Shown here: piece after piece, positions 34,642 through 43,761 of the stretch | How positions within the stretch are numbered: position 1 is the first letter of the stretch | Layout: the number at the start of each line of letters is the position of its first letter | Assembly: GCF_042665525.1 (NCBI RefSeq) | Contig: NZ_JBHTCQ010000002.1 | Coordinates: forward strand, 310,001-374,000 | Direction: 5' to 3' | Source of the DNA: Allobogoriella alba | GTDB lineage: Bacteria > Actinomycetota > Actinomycetes > Actinomycetales > Actinomycetaceae | DNA length: 64,000 bases | Position numbers and translations under genes: made by a program | The notes under the pieces: model-generated | Database searches by the model: none | The model's input: the letters and a program-made list of their open reading frames with translations, nothing else | Told to the model about the DNA's origin: nothing

Positions 34642-36120
34642 TCAGACGTCGGCGAGTGGTGGGACGGGCATGCGCGACCTGGCCACGGCATGCGCCCAGC
34701 TGGTAATCCGTTGGAGGCGATCGGCGGGCCTGAGTGACGGCGCGAACTCGTCGCCCCGGCGGTGAAGGCCATCGAGGTCGGCCTCGCTCCAGAGCCCGAT
34801 GCCGAGGCCGGCCATGTGTGCTGCGCCGAGCGCGGAGAGGCACGTTGCGGCGGGCCGGATGACTTTGCGGTCGCTGAGGTCGGCTTGGCACTGCATCAAC
34901 CAGTCGTTGCTGGCCGGCCCTCCGTCCGCGAGAACTGTCGCGATGCGCCCGTCGACCAGGTCGTCGGCCCGGGTCAGGACGTCCTCGATCTGCAAGACGA
35001 CGGATTCCATCGCTGCGCGTGCGAGATGTGCGGGTCGGCTGCCCAGGTCGAAGCCCTCGACGATCGCGACGGCCTGCTCGTCCCACCACGGCGCCCCGAG
35101 ACCGGAGAACGCCGGCACGATGTTGACGTTGCCGCTGTCAGGAACACTCTCGGCCAGCACCGCCAGCTCGTCAGTGGGTCGCCCGAGAATCTCGGAGAGC
35201 CACACAAGGGTCGCTCCGGTCGCGAGGATGTTCCCCTCGAACGCGTGCGCCGCTGTTTCGGTCTGCCACGCCAGCGTCTCGACCAGGCCGGCGTCGCCAG
35301 GGACCTGGTGATCCGTGAGGCCCATCACCGAGGATCCGGTTCCATAGGTGGTTTTCACCGTTCCCGGTTCTCGCACACCGTGTGCGAAGAGGGCGGCATG
35401 CGAGTCGCCGAGTACGCCTGCCAAAGCAACGCCGGCAAGGCCGGGTAGGGGCTGGTCGAGAGGCGTGGAGAGGTCCGACCGGACCACGTCGGGGAGTGAC
35501 TGCCGGGGAATGTCAAACAGTTCGAGAAGGCCCTCGTCCCAGTCCCCGGTGCGGACGTCGAGGAGTTGGGTCCGGCTCGCGTTGCCCGCCTCGATCTGGA
35601 ACCCCCCAGTGAGCTGATACACAAGCCAGCTGTCGACCGTGCCCAGGCGGATGCGGCCCCGTCGCGCCTTCGACCGATCGGGATCGATCTCGTTCAGGAG
35701 CCACTCGAACTTGAGCGCTGAGAACATCGGGTCGATGGGCAGCCCGGACGTGGCGCGGACCTGAGCCGCATGATCCGCCTTCAGCTCGGTCGCGCGCTTA
35801 GCCGTCCGCCGGTCCTGCCACCCGAGCACCGGAGCGAGGGGCTCACCAGTCTTTGCGTCCCATGCCAATGCTGATTCTCGTTGGGTGCTCAGCCCGATCG
35901 CGCCCACGTGCCCTGGAACCAGCTCAGCCATGGCGGTCAACGCAGTTCGAACGCTCTCGAGGAGCTCGAGTGGGTCCTGCTCGACCCATCCGGGGCGGGG
36001 TTTCGCGAGGGAGAGCGGGACGCTTGGCCCTTCGCGGACGGCGCCGTCGGCGGAGAGCGCGACCGCCTTGGTCGAGCTGGTGCCCTGATCGACTGCGAGA
36101 ACGTACGCCGTGTCAGACAT
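34642..36120 (-). CDS. FGGY-family carbohydrate kinase
   Basis: This ATP-dependent sugar kinase of 492 residues is closest in pattern to glycerol kinase: VDQGTSSTKAV (~9), STQRESALAWD (~81), GTVDSWLVYQLTGG (~160) and GDSHAALFAHG (~243). The sequence cannot decide among glycerol, erythritol, xylulose or apulose as substrate. Context with a split transketolase favours a ketose whose phosphate is a transketolase donor. The start overlaps the transketolase gene by 8 nt. Confidence 0.92.
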   Translation of the reverse strand: MSDTAYVLAVDQGTSSTKAVALSADGAVREGPSVPLSLAKPRPGWVEQDPLELLESVRTALTAMAELVPGHVGAIGLSTQRESALAWDAKTGEPLAPVLGWQDRRTAKRATELKADHAAQVRATSGLPIDPMFSALKFEWLLNEIDPDRSKARRGRIRLGTVDSWLVYQLTGGFQIEAGNASRTQLLDVRTGDWDEGLLELFDIPRQSLPDVVRSDLSTPLDQPLPGLAGVALAGVLGDSHAALFAHGVREPGTVKTTYGTGSSVMGLTDHQVPGDAGLVETLAWQTETAAHAFEGNILATGATLVWLSEILGRPTDELAVLAESVPDSGNVNIVPAFSGLGAPWWDEQAVAIVEGFDLGSRPAHLARAAMESVVLQIEDVLTRADDLVDGRIATVLADGGPASNDWLMQCQADLSDRKVIRPAATCLSALGAAHMAGLGIGLWSEADLDGLHRRGDEFAPSLRPADRLQRITSWAHAVARSRMPVPPLADV

Positions 36121-37084
36121 CGGAAAGCGCCTCGCGCACTGCTGTGCTGATCGCAGAGGCCGTCAGACCGAAGTAGTCGAGGAGGTTGTCGTTGCTGCCG
36201 GTCGGGGCGAACTCGTCACGGACGCCGAGGATGCGCATCGGTAGGCGCCTCTTGGACTGTGCCACCTCGACAGCGATCCCGGCTCCGAGTCCTCCGGAGA
36301 TGTTGGCCTCCTCGACGGTGACGAGGGCATTGACCGATGCCGCGGCGTCGGCGATGGCTGCGCGGTCCAAGGGCGCGACGTATGCCGCGTTGACGACGCG
36401 CACCTCGATGCCCTCCGACGCGAGCAACTCGGCGGCCCGGAGAGTACGCGAGACCATCGTTCCGATGGCGAAGACGGCCGCGTCATCCCCGTCCCGGAGC
36501 GTGGTCCAGTGTCCCCGTTCGAGCCGCGCACCCTCGGGCGTGACGTCGGGGACCTTGAACCTCCCGACGCGGATGAACGTGGGGTGGTCTGCGGCCGCGG
36601 CGATCCGGAGGGCTTGCCGTGTCTCGAGACGGTCCGCGGGCACGACGACGTCGAGGCCCGGCAGTGCGCGGAGCCAGGAGAGGTCCTCGACCGAGTGGTG
36701 AGTTGGTCCCAGCTCGCCGTACGCCATGCCCGGGCTCATGCCACACAGAACAACCGGGTATTGGCTGTATGCGAGATCTGCCTTGATCTGCTCGAGGGCG
36801 CGGCCGGTGAGGAAGGGGGCCGCTCCGCTGACGAAGGGCACGAATCCGCCGTTGGCTAGGCCGGCGCCCACACCGACGAGGTTCTGCTCCGCGATGCCGA
36901 CGTTGATGAGTCGGTCGGGGAACTCTGACTTGAATCCGCCCAGCTTCGATGAGCCGACAGAGTCGTTGCACACCGCGACGACTCGTGGGTTCTCGCGCGC
37001 AAGCGCGATCAGTTCATCCGCGAAGGCATCGCGATTGTCGTACTCCGCCGGCTGGACGTCGCTGCCTCCCGTGGCTGTGCTCAT
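36113..37084 (-). CDS. Transketolase, C-terminal subunit
   Basis: The 323-residue protein holds the pyrimidine-binding and C-terminal domains of transketolase. Seen are NVGIAEQNLVGVGAGLA (~62), with the cofactor-activating Glu, and a C-terminal Rossmann-like domain (~195-320). With the separate N-terminal subunit encoded upstream (4-nt ATGA overlap) it makes a split transketolase, a form common in catabolic operons. It should cleave the phosphorylated ketose made by the FGGY kinase. Confidence 0.94.
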   Translation of the reverse strand: MSTATGGSDVQPAEYDNRDAFADELIALARENPRVVAVCNDSVGSSKLGGFKSEFPDRLINVGIAEQNLVGVGAGLANGGFVPFVSGAAPFLTGRALEQIKADLAYSQYPVVLCGMSPGMAYGELGPTHHSVEDLSWLRALPGLDVVVPADRLETRQALRIAAAADHPTFIRVGRFKVPDVTPEGARLERGHWTTLRDGDDAAVFAIGTMVSRTLRAAELLASEGIEVRVVNAAYVAPLDRAAIADAAASVNALVTVEEANISGGLGAGIAVEVAQSKRRLPMRILGVRDEFAPTGSNDNLLDYFGLTASAISTAVREALSDV

Positions 37085-37959
37085 GCCAGCTCCTCGAGCG
37101 CCGTTCGTACCTGTTCGTCAGTCGGCACCTTGTGGTGCCACGAGACGTCGTCCTCCATGAAGGAGATGCCCTTCCCCTTGGTGGTGTTGGCGACGACTGC
37201 GACGGGCCGCCCCCCGGAGGATGGCTCGAACGCATCGATGAGCGCCTCGAAGTCGTGCCCATCAACGGTCCGGACCTCCCAGCCGAAGGCATGGAGCCGT
37301 TCCGCCAGCGGGTCGAGAGCGTTCGTCTCCTCTGTCGGGGCACCTTGCTGAAGACGATTGCGGTCGATGACCGCGCACAGGTTGCTGAGCTGGTAGTGCG
37401 CGGCGGACATGAGCGCCTCCCAGTTGCTTCCCTCTTGCATCTCGCCGTCGCCGAGCACGGCAAAGACGCGATAGCGCGCTGATCGCAGCATCCCGGCATG
37501 GGCGATCCCGACGGCGATCGGCAGTCCGTGTCCGAGTGGACCGGTATTGGCCTCGACGCCGGGAACCTTCAGTCGATTGGGGTGGCCGTTGAGGCGGGAT
37601 CCCGGTGCCATGAACGTGCTGAGCTCGCTCGAAGGGATGAACCCGCAGGAAGCGAGCGCCGTGTAGAGCGCCCCGGCGCAGTGCCCCTTGGACATCACGA
37701 GCCGATCGCGGTCAGGCCATGCCGGGTTCGCGGGATCGATACGGAGAATGTGGCAGTACAAGACGGTGAGGATGTCTGTGACCGACATGTCGCCGCCGAT
37801 GTGCCCCTGTCCCGCCTCAGAGATCATCCGGACGTTTTGCCTTCTCCGCTGCCGCGCTTCCTCGGTGAGGAGCGCGCTGCGCTGCAAAGCAGAGGCATTG
37901 GCGAGGTCTTCCTTCAGTGAACGCCACAGATCAGTCTGTGCGACATCGTTGGCGATCAT
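37081..37959 (-). CDS. Transketolase, N-terminal subunit
   Basis: The 292-residue ThDP-binding half of a split transketolase has GHIGGDMSVTDILTVLY (~53), GHGLPIAVGIAHAG (~140) and the GDG motif in VLGDGEMQEGSNWEA (~165). It is the first gene of the nine-gene sugar operon. Homologous split enzymes act in apulose, sulfo-sugar and pentose routes, so the substrate stays open. Confidence 0.94.
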   Translation of the reverse strand: MIANDVAQTDLWRSLKEDLANASALQRSALLTEEARQRRRQNVRMISEAGQGHIGGDMSVTDILTVLYCHILRIDPANPAWPDRDRLVMSKGHCAGALYTALASCGFIPSSELSTFMAPGSRLNGHPNRLKVPGVEANTGPLGHGLPIAVGIAHAGMLRSARYRVFAVLGDGEMQEGSNWEALMSAAHYQLSNLCAVIDRNRLQQGAPTEETNALDPLAERLHAFGWEVRTVDGHDFEALIDAFEPSSGGRPVAVVANTTKGKGISFMEDDVSWHHKVPTDEQVRTALEELA

Positions 37960-38086
37960 GCATATCCATTCAGTAGCGACTGGGTGTGCGGAGTCATGAC
38001 AGCACCGTACGGATGGCGTGTCAACTGCCTCGGCGCTATGCCGAGTCCTGTTCGCGGCCCGGAACTGCGGTGACCGGTTCGGTCGG

Positions 38087-39082
38087 TTACGCCACCAGGT
38101 CCTTCGGCACGTAGGCGACGACGAGCTGGTTCCCGTCCACCGCCTCGGCGATGACGAAGTCGACCGCGAGGCTGCACAGGCGGTACGCCTCGGTGACCGA
38201 CAGTGCGCCGTCGGTCTGCTCGCGGATGAGGGCGATCGCCTCGGTGGTGGCGATCTTGAGGGCCTCGTCGAGGTCGGTGTGGGCGCCCATCGCGAGGTGG
38301 TGGCCGGGCAGCTCGGCCCTGGGCCAGGTCAGGCTCCGGCCCTTGCGCAACGTGAACCGGGCGGTGAAGGACGTCGAGTGCTCGACGGCGGTCTGGTCGA
38401 CCTCGCCGTGGCCCTGGGCGCCGTGGGTGTCGCCGACGTAGAACTGCGCGCCGGGCTGGAACACGGGCAGGTAGATCGTGGAGCCGGCTGTCAGGTCCTT
38501 GATGTCCATGTTGCCGCCCCACCGGTCCGGTGGGTTGGCGGAGACGAAGCCGGCGTCGTCGGGCGGGGCGACGGCGGTGATGCCGGCGAACGGGCGGAAC
38601 GGGATCCGGATGCCGTGGCCGAAGTCGTAGGCGCGTTCCTGCTCGTCCAGCCGCAGCAGCCGGGTCGAGGGCTCGGGGATCAACCCGGTGCCCCTGAGGA
38701 CTCCGGAGTGCGGGCCGGTCACGTTGACGCCGTAGGGCACCCGGGGCGCCAGGTGCAGGACGTCGACCTGGAGCACGTCACCCGGCTCGGCACCCTCGAC
38801 GTGCACCGGGCCGGTCAGCACGTGTCCGGACGAGCCCGGCGTGCGGGGGATCGTCGCGATATCCGCCAGCTCGGGGATCACCTCGTCCGCAGGGACGCCG
38901 AGCTCCTCGAAGTACGCGACGGGCCCCTGCTCCGCGGAGACGCCGAACTGGTTGACCGCGTCGATCTTCACCACCGCACCGGACGGCACGGTCAGCACGG
39001 GCTCACGGCTGGTGGGGAACCATCCCCACAGCGAGGTCTCCTTGGTGGCTTTGAGGTACGCGTCGTACGCGGGCTCCGTCAT
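38087..39082 (-). CDS. Acetamidase/formamidase-family amidase
   Basis: The 331-residue protein matches the FmdA/AmdA family, which hydrolyses formamide, acetamide or short amides to ammonia and acid. The family features seen are VHVEGAEPGDVLQVDV (~105), GGNMDIKDLTAGSTIYLPV (~185) and GDTHGAQGHGE (~210). Start ATG 39082 was chosen over a longer frame without a recognisable extension. It lies 49 nt after the O-demethylase gene on the same strand and is probably the last gene of that operon, suggesting a nitrogen-containing or formamide-yielding substrate. Confidence 0.9.
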   Translation of the reverse strand: MTEPAYDAYLKATKETSLWGWFPTSREPVLTVPSGAVVKIDAVNQFGVSAEQGPVAYFEELGVPADEVIPELADIATIPRTPGSSGHVLTGPVHVEGAEPGDVLQVDVLHLAPRVPYGVNVTGPHSGVLRGTGLIPEPSTRLLRLDEQERAYDFGHGIRIPFRPFAGITAVAPPDDAGFVSANPPDRWGGNMDIKDLTAGSTIYLPVFQPGAQFYVGDTHGAQGHGEVDQTAVEHSTSFTARFTLRKGRSLTWPRAELPGHHLAMGAHTDLDEALKIATTEAIALIREQTDGALSVTEAYRLCSLAVDFVIAEAVDGNQLVVAYVPKDLVA

Positions 39083-39131
39083 GCGGTCATTCGACCATGC
39101 TGGTGTTTCGCGACATCCCGCATGCGCCGTG

Positions 39132-40559
39132 TCAGCGACCGCCCGTTGCCCCGACCGCCGCACTCCCTCGCTGGCGCACCGTGGCTGCGTACGGTGCCTC
39201 CGCCACGGTCGCACGCACGGTCGTCTGCTGGTGCAGCTCGACTTGGGGCTTACGGGAGCCGCCATCGGGTTCGCCCCAGACGATTTCGACCTCTTTGCCC
39301 GGTGTGGCGTGCTCGACGTCGATCATTGCGAGCGAGAGCAACTTGCGCTCGTTGATGCTGTAGCCGGTCTTGGTGGCTAGGCCGATGAGTCCTCCGTCGA
39401 GGCTCCGCACCTCGTCGCGGTGCATGAGGTTGCCATAGTCAGCGACCGGGAGCTCGAGATACTTGTAGGGAGTTCCGGGGTCGAGGAGCGAGCCGACGAT
39501 GCGCAGGACGTCGTCCTTGTTCCAGACCAAGGTCACCTTGGTCCGGGCCGGGTTCGCCGCGAATGATTCGAGCGCCTCTTTCCCGATGAAGTCGTGGTCG
39601 AACTTGACGAGCTTCCCGTAGCCCATGTCGAACGGCGTGACGTAGTACGCCTCGATGCTGTCTGGGCGGAAGCTCCCGGCGAGCTGGAACCGTCCCTCCC
39701 AGCCGGTGGCGGGTAACCACTCCCGGTATGGGCGCAGCTCCTCGCCCGTGTATACACCAGGCAGCGGATACGCCATCCACCCACCTTCGAAGCTCGCGCT
39801 GTAATAGGTCTTCGCGCCGCCTCGGAGGAGCCCGTGCTGCGCGCCCGCCTCGAGGATGGCATCGCGCACGACGTCGCGGTGCAGATAGTCTCCCGAGATC
39901 TCCACGCCCCGGTGGCCGGACATGCTGTGGCGGAGAACCATGACGTCGACGCCTGCGATCGTCAGCCTCGCAGTCCGGAAGAACGGAATGTCAGGGGGCG
40001 TGCCGTCCACGATCTCGTCGAAGATCGCCCCGGCGTTGGGTCCGTCCAGCTGGAACCGGAACTTGGTTCGACGGCCCGTAGGGTTGTCCGACGTGTTGTT
40101 GTCCCGCTCGAGGCGCACGTCCCAGGAGCCGGTGGCGGCGTGGTACTCGATCCAGTTGAGCAGAGGGGTGCTACTCACCAGCTCATAGGTCTCGCCACCC
40201 AGGTCGTAGAGGATGCAGTCCCCGATCATGTGGCCGCGAGGGGTGCAGCCGATGAACTGCTTTGCTCGGCCGGGCTGCAGGTTCTCGAGGCTGTTGACGC
40301 CGATGTGACCGAGCAACCTTCGGGCGTCGGGGCCCGAAACGAAGAGCTCCGGCATGTGGTGCGACTGGTCGAAGAGGATCGCCGTCTCGCGCCATGACCG
40401 CTGCTCGTCACGCCAGTTGGTGAACTCCTGGCGGACAGGGGTCAGGTCGGGCCGGGTACGGCTGTGGGCGCCTGGGGTGTCGTTGTACAGGTAGTCGACA
40501 AGGTCTGGGGTCGCGTCGATCAGGTCCTGCAGCGAGCGCGTGCTGGCTTCAGCGGTCAC
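39132..40559 (-). CDS. LigM-type tetrahydrofolate-dependent aromatic O-demethylase
   Basis: The protein of ~475 residues belongs to the GcvT-like O-demethylases, which move a methyl from a methoxy-aromatic acid (vanillate, 3-O-methylgallate, syringate) to tetrahydrofolate. LigM-like blocks are seen at NWRDEQRSWRETAILFDQ (~47), GHMIGDCILYDLG (~107), VKFDHDFIGKEALESF (~325) and TGYSINERKLLSLAMID (~410). Its length matches LigM (~470). The start was set at GTG 40559 with GAGAGG upstream. The operon carries its own importer, and a 3-hydroxybenzoate hydroxylase is encoded nearby, which supports an aromatic substrate. Confidence 0.88.
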   Translation of the reverse strand: MTAEASTRSLQDLIDATPDLVDYLYNDTPGAHSRTRPDLTPVRQEFTNWRDEQRSWRETAILFDQSHHMPELFVSGPDARRLLGHIGVNSLENLQPGRAKQFIGCTPRGHMIGDCILYDLGGETYELVSSTPLLNWIEYHAATGSWDVRLERDNNTSDNPTGRRTKFRFQLDGPNAGAIFDEIVDGTPPDIPFFRTARLTIAGVDVMVLRHSMSGHRGVEISGDYLHRDVVRDAILEAGAQHGLLRGGAKTYYSASFEGGWMAYPLPGVYTGEELRPYREWLPATGWEGRFQLAGSFRPDSIEAYYVTPFDMGYGKLVKFDHDFIGKEALESFAANPARTKVTLVWNKDDVLRIVGSLLDPGTPYKYLELPVADYGNLMHRDEVRSLDGGLIGLATKTGYSINERKLLSLAMIDVEHATPGKEVEIVWGEPDGGSRKPQVELHQQTTVRATVAEAPYAATVRQRGSAAVGATGGR

Positions 40560-40576
40560 GGATTTCGATTCCTCTC

Positions 40577-42112
40577 TCAAACGGGTCCGTCAGTTGATCG
40601 GGAACGTCGTGGTGAAACGGCTGGTGTGCCGACGAAGCCACGGCCCACCCCTGCCTGTTTCGCCGCCCAGCCGCCTGCGACCCGGCCGCTGAAGAGGGAC
40701 GGGCCGAGCATCGTTCCCTCGAGCGCGGCGGCACCGTTGATGTGACCGCCGGCCATGCCCGCGACCTCACCCGCCGCGTACAGTCCGGCGATCGGCTCCG
40801 ACTTCTCGTCCAGGACGCGGCACCTGAGGTCGGTCCGCACACCACCGAGCGTCTTGCGTGCGAGCGGGAACATCTGGATGGCGTAGTACGGCGCCACCCC
40901 AAGGGGTGAGCATCCGGCGAGGGGCTTGCCGTGATCCGGGTCGCGCTCGAGAGCCGCGGCGAAGAAGCTGTTGTATCTCGTGATCGTCTGTGCGAAGACC
41001 GCCGTGGGCATCCCCGTCGCGATGGCGAGCTGCTCGAGCGTGTGGCCCTTCTTGATGTGTGGTGAGGTCTCGAGCAGTTCGTTGACCCGCTCCCTCGAGG
41101 AGACGTCGCCCGTCTGGTAGTACGGGTCCGCGATCTCTAGCGACTTGGCCATCGCCGAGTCGAGAACGGCCCAGCAGTGGCGAGGCCGCTGGGCAAGTAG
41201 GGCTGGGAGGGCGCTCTTGCCGCCAGAAAGCGCCTCATTGTGGAATCGTTCGCCCCGTTGGTTCACCCAGACGTTGCCCGGTACTTTCCGGAAGACGAAC
41301 CCGCGGTGCTCCGAAGTGTCGCGTGGGTCCGGCGTCGCGTGGACGTAGAACCAGATGTTGTCCATGTGACAGGACGCTCCGCCGGCAGCTGCTACGAGAC
41401 GGTGACCTGAGCCTGTGGCCCCACGCCCGGACCCGAGCAGGATGCGTTCTCGGGCAAGGTCGGGCCGCTCGGTCAGGACCATCTCGAGATTCGACGCGAA
41501 GCCCCCGGTGGCTACCACCACCGCCCTCGCCCGGATTCGGATCGGAACGTCTTCGCCTCGGCGGCCTTCCAGGCCGCAGACACGTCCGTCCTCGACGAGC
41601 AGTCGCCGGACCTTCGTCGAGGTCAGCAGCTTGCCGCCGCGTTCGTCGAAAGCAGCGATGAGAGCGCGCATCATGCCCAGGCCACCGTTCTTCGGTCGGG
41701 TCCATCGGGGAACGGTGTTGCCCTCGTGATGGCTTAGTCCGATCCATCGGATCCCGTGCGTCTCGGCCCAGTGGTACACATCGTGCAGCGAGTGCTCGAC
41801 GTAGAAGCGTGCCCAATCCGCGTCGACGGTCGGGCCACCCCAGGCGAGCCAGTCTGCAATCGCAAGTTCGGGGCCGTCTTCGATCTCGGACTGCTGCTGG
41901 AGCGGCGTGTCCACGACTAGGCAGCCGCCACCGGAGATGATCGCGGTACCACCAGCGGCGTCGAACTGCTCGATGACCACGACCCGTGCGCCTGCGTCGC
42001 GGGCCTCGATGCCGGCTGCTACGCCAGCCGCGCCCGCACCGACGACGGCGACGTCGGTCTCGAACGTCTCGCCGCGTGGAGGTGCGGTGTGCCGGTCTCG
42101 TCGGGGAGTCAG
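40577..42112 (-). CDS. FAD-dependent dehydrogenase, fumarate-reductase flavoprotein family
   Basis: The protein has the FAD Rossmann motif VAVVGAGAAGVAAGIEA (~22) and the flavin blocks VVVATGGFASN (~180) and GLYAAGEVAGMAGGHINGAA (~465). These fit the fumarate reductase/3-ketosteroid dehydrogenase/tricarballylate dehydrogenase group, which adds or removes a C=C double bond. No ATG, GTG or TTG exists in frame near the domain edge. I infer a CTG start at 42112, overlapping the previous stop (CTGA) in the same way that earlier genes use GTGA. The alternative is GTG 42217, which would overlap the ThDP gene by 109 nt. Confidence 0.85.
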   Translation of the reverse strand: MTPRRDRHTAPPRGETFETDVAVVGAGAAGVAAGIEARDAGARVVVIEQFDAAGGTAIISGGGCLVVDTPLQQQSEIEDGPELAIADWLAWGGPTVDADWARFYVEHSLHDVYHWAETHGIRWIGLSHHEGNTVPRWTRPKNGGLGMMRALIAAFDERGGKLLTSTKVRRLLVEDGRVCGLEGRRGEDVPIRIRARAVVVATGGFASNLEMVLTERPDLARERILLGSGRGATGSGHRLVAAAGGASCHMDNIWFYVHATPDPRDTSEHRGFVFRKVPGNVWVNQRGERFHNEALSGGKSALPALLAQRPRHCWAVLDSAMAKSLEIADPYYQTGDVSSRERVNELLETSPHIKKGHTLEQLAIATGMPTAVFAQTITRYNSFFAAALERDPDHGKPLAGCSPLGVAPYYAIQMFPLARKTLGGVRTDLRCRVLDEKSEPIAGLYAAGEVAGMAGGHINGAAALEGTMLGPSLFSGRVAGGWAAKQAGVGRGFVGTPAVSPRRSRSTDGPV

Positions 42113-43761
42113 CGTTCGGCCCCGTCGGTCGTTCGGTGGTCGTACTCCTTGTACCGGGGTGCGTGCACGGCCCTGGTGATGTGAAAGTCGAGAAAGAGTG
42201 GTCCGGTGCGGTCCCACGCACTCAGTGCATGGCCGAGGTCGTCGAGGGACTCGACGACGACGCCGCTTGCTCCGAGCCCGATTGCCGCCTTGGCGAGGTC
42301 GGCGACCCCGAAGATCGCCTCATCGGGCGAAAGGTCTGCGTACTCCGCGAGGAGGAGTTCGGACCCGGCGGCGCCGTCATTGAAGCAGGCAACGACGAGG
42401 GGGATACGTTCACGGACCGCGACCTCGAGATCGCCCATGGCCATGTAGAAGCCGCAGTCGCCGACGACAAGGACGGTGGTCCGGTCCGGACGCCCGACCG
42501 CCGCACCGAGGCTCGGGCCAATCCCGGAGCCGACAGCTCCGAAGTCCGCGGTCCACAGCATGGTGTCTGGGCCCCGGTGACGCATGTGTGTGATCGGCCA
42601 GGATGTGAAGTGCCCGCTGTCGACAACCACGGTCCGCTCTGCAGGAAGCAGTCGGTCCAGCGTGGAGGCGACCGCTCGTGGGTCGAGCTGGTCAGTTGCC
42701 GAGACGTCGTCCCAGGGCTCCGCGGCCGGTGCGGTGGGTAGGCTCCGGGCCGGTTCGAGAGGGCAAGCCTCAAGCCTGCTGACGAGCGTCCGTGCCACGA
42801 CGATGGTGTCCCCGTGCACGGGGACGGCCACGCGGTCATGCTTGTTGAGCGCCAGCTCGTCTGCGTCGACTTGCACGACGACCTTGCCAGTGAGGTACGT
42901 CGAGGAACGGGTCTGCAGGTGGTTGAGGCTCGCACCGAAGGCTAGGACGCAGTTCGCCTCGTCGATCGCCTGCTTGCCCGCTGCGTGCGTGAAGCCACCG
43001 AAGATGCCGAGGTTCGCGGGTGAGTCGTTGAAGATGCCGATGGCCTTGACTGACGTCGCGAGGTACGCCCCGGTGAGCTCGGCCAGACGTGCCAGCAGTG
43101 CGGTTGCCTCCGGGTGCGCCGCGCCACGCCCGGCGAGGATCACCACCTGCTTCGCGTCACGCAGCGCATGCTCGGCTGCGTCGATCGCCGCGTCCGACGG
43201 CACAACTGGGGCTGTCGTGACGTCCACCAGCCGGGTCGCGTTCTCGACGTCGTCGGCGCTGGCCGCTGTCTCGACCCCGTGCGGGATGACGAGCGCCACG
43301 GGCGAACGGGTCCGCTTCGCGGTCAGGTACGCGCTGACGGTGTCGTGCGCGGCGGTGTCTGCGCTCACTCGCACGACGGGCACGCCGATATCGGCGAGGA
43401 TCCCGTCTGCGGCCAGCCCCTGGACGCCCGCCTCGAAAGGGTTCTGCCGGGGCGGGACCGCTGAGGTGTCCGGAAGGAGTAGGACCTGCGGGCTTCGAGC
43501 TTTGACGGCGGTCCGCAGGGCCGTCATGGCGTTGGTCAGTCCAGGTCCTTGGATCACGCTGCTCCAGCCGACATCTCCGGTCGCGCGCGCGTAGCCGTCA
43601 GCTGCGCCGACGACGGCGTTCTCGTGCCGGAGGTGGTGAAGGGCGGCGCCCGCATCCGCGAAGTGGTGGATGACGTGCATGTTCGTCCCACCCATGAGCA
43701 TGAACAGGTGCTTGGCACCCAGTCGTACGGCCGCTGCCGCGATGACCGCGGCGGTGATCAC
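42109..43761 (-). CDS. Thiamine-diphosphate-dependent enzyme of the aromatic operon
   Basis: The 550-residue enzyme of the acetolactate synthase/benzoylformate decarboxylase superfamily has E47 in LRHENAV, at the same position as in the homologue at 22846. The ThDP motif is VVGDCGF...CFNDGAAG, with Cys in place of the second Gly of GDG. It may decarboxylate an aryl-2-ketoacid or perform carboligation; no homologue-level call is possible. The GTG start overlaps the ABC ATPase stop (GTGA). Confidence 0.86.
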   Translation of the reverse strand: MITAAVIAAAAVRLGAKHLFMLMGGTNMHVIHHFADAGAALHHLRHENAVVGAADGYARATGDVGWSSVIQGPGLTNAMTALRTAVKARSPQVLLLPDTSAVPPRQNPFEAGVQGLAADGILADIGVPVVRVSADTAAHDTVSAYLTAKRTRSPVALVIPHGVETAASADDVENATRLVDVTTAPVVPSDAAIDAAEHALRDAKQVVILAGRGAAHPEATALLARLAELTGAYLATSVKAIGIFNDSPANLGIFGGFTHAAGKQAIDEANCVLAFGASLNHLQTRSSTYLTGKVVVQVDADELALNKHDRVAVPVHGDTIVVARTLVSRLEACPLEPARSLPTAPAAEPWDDVSATDQLDPRAVASTLDRLLPAERTVVVDSGHFTSWPITHMRHRGPDTMLWTADFGAVGSGIGPSLGAAVGRPDRTTVLVVGDCGFYMAMGDLEVAVRERIPLVVACFNDGAAGSELLLAEYADLSPDEAIFGVADLAKAAIGLGASGVVVESLDDLGHALSAWDRTGPLFLDFHITRAVHAPRYKEYDHRTTDGAER

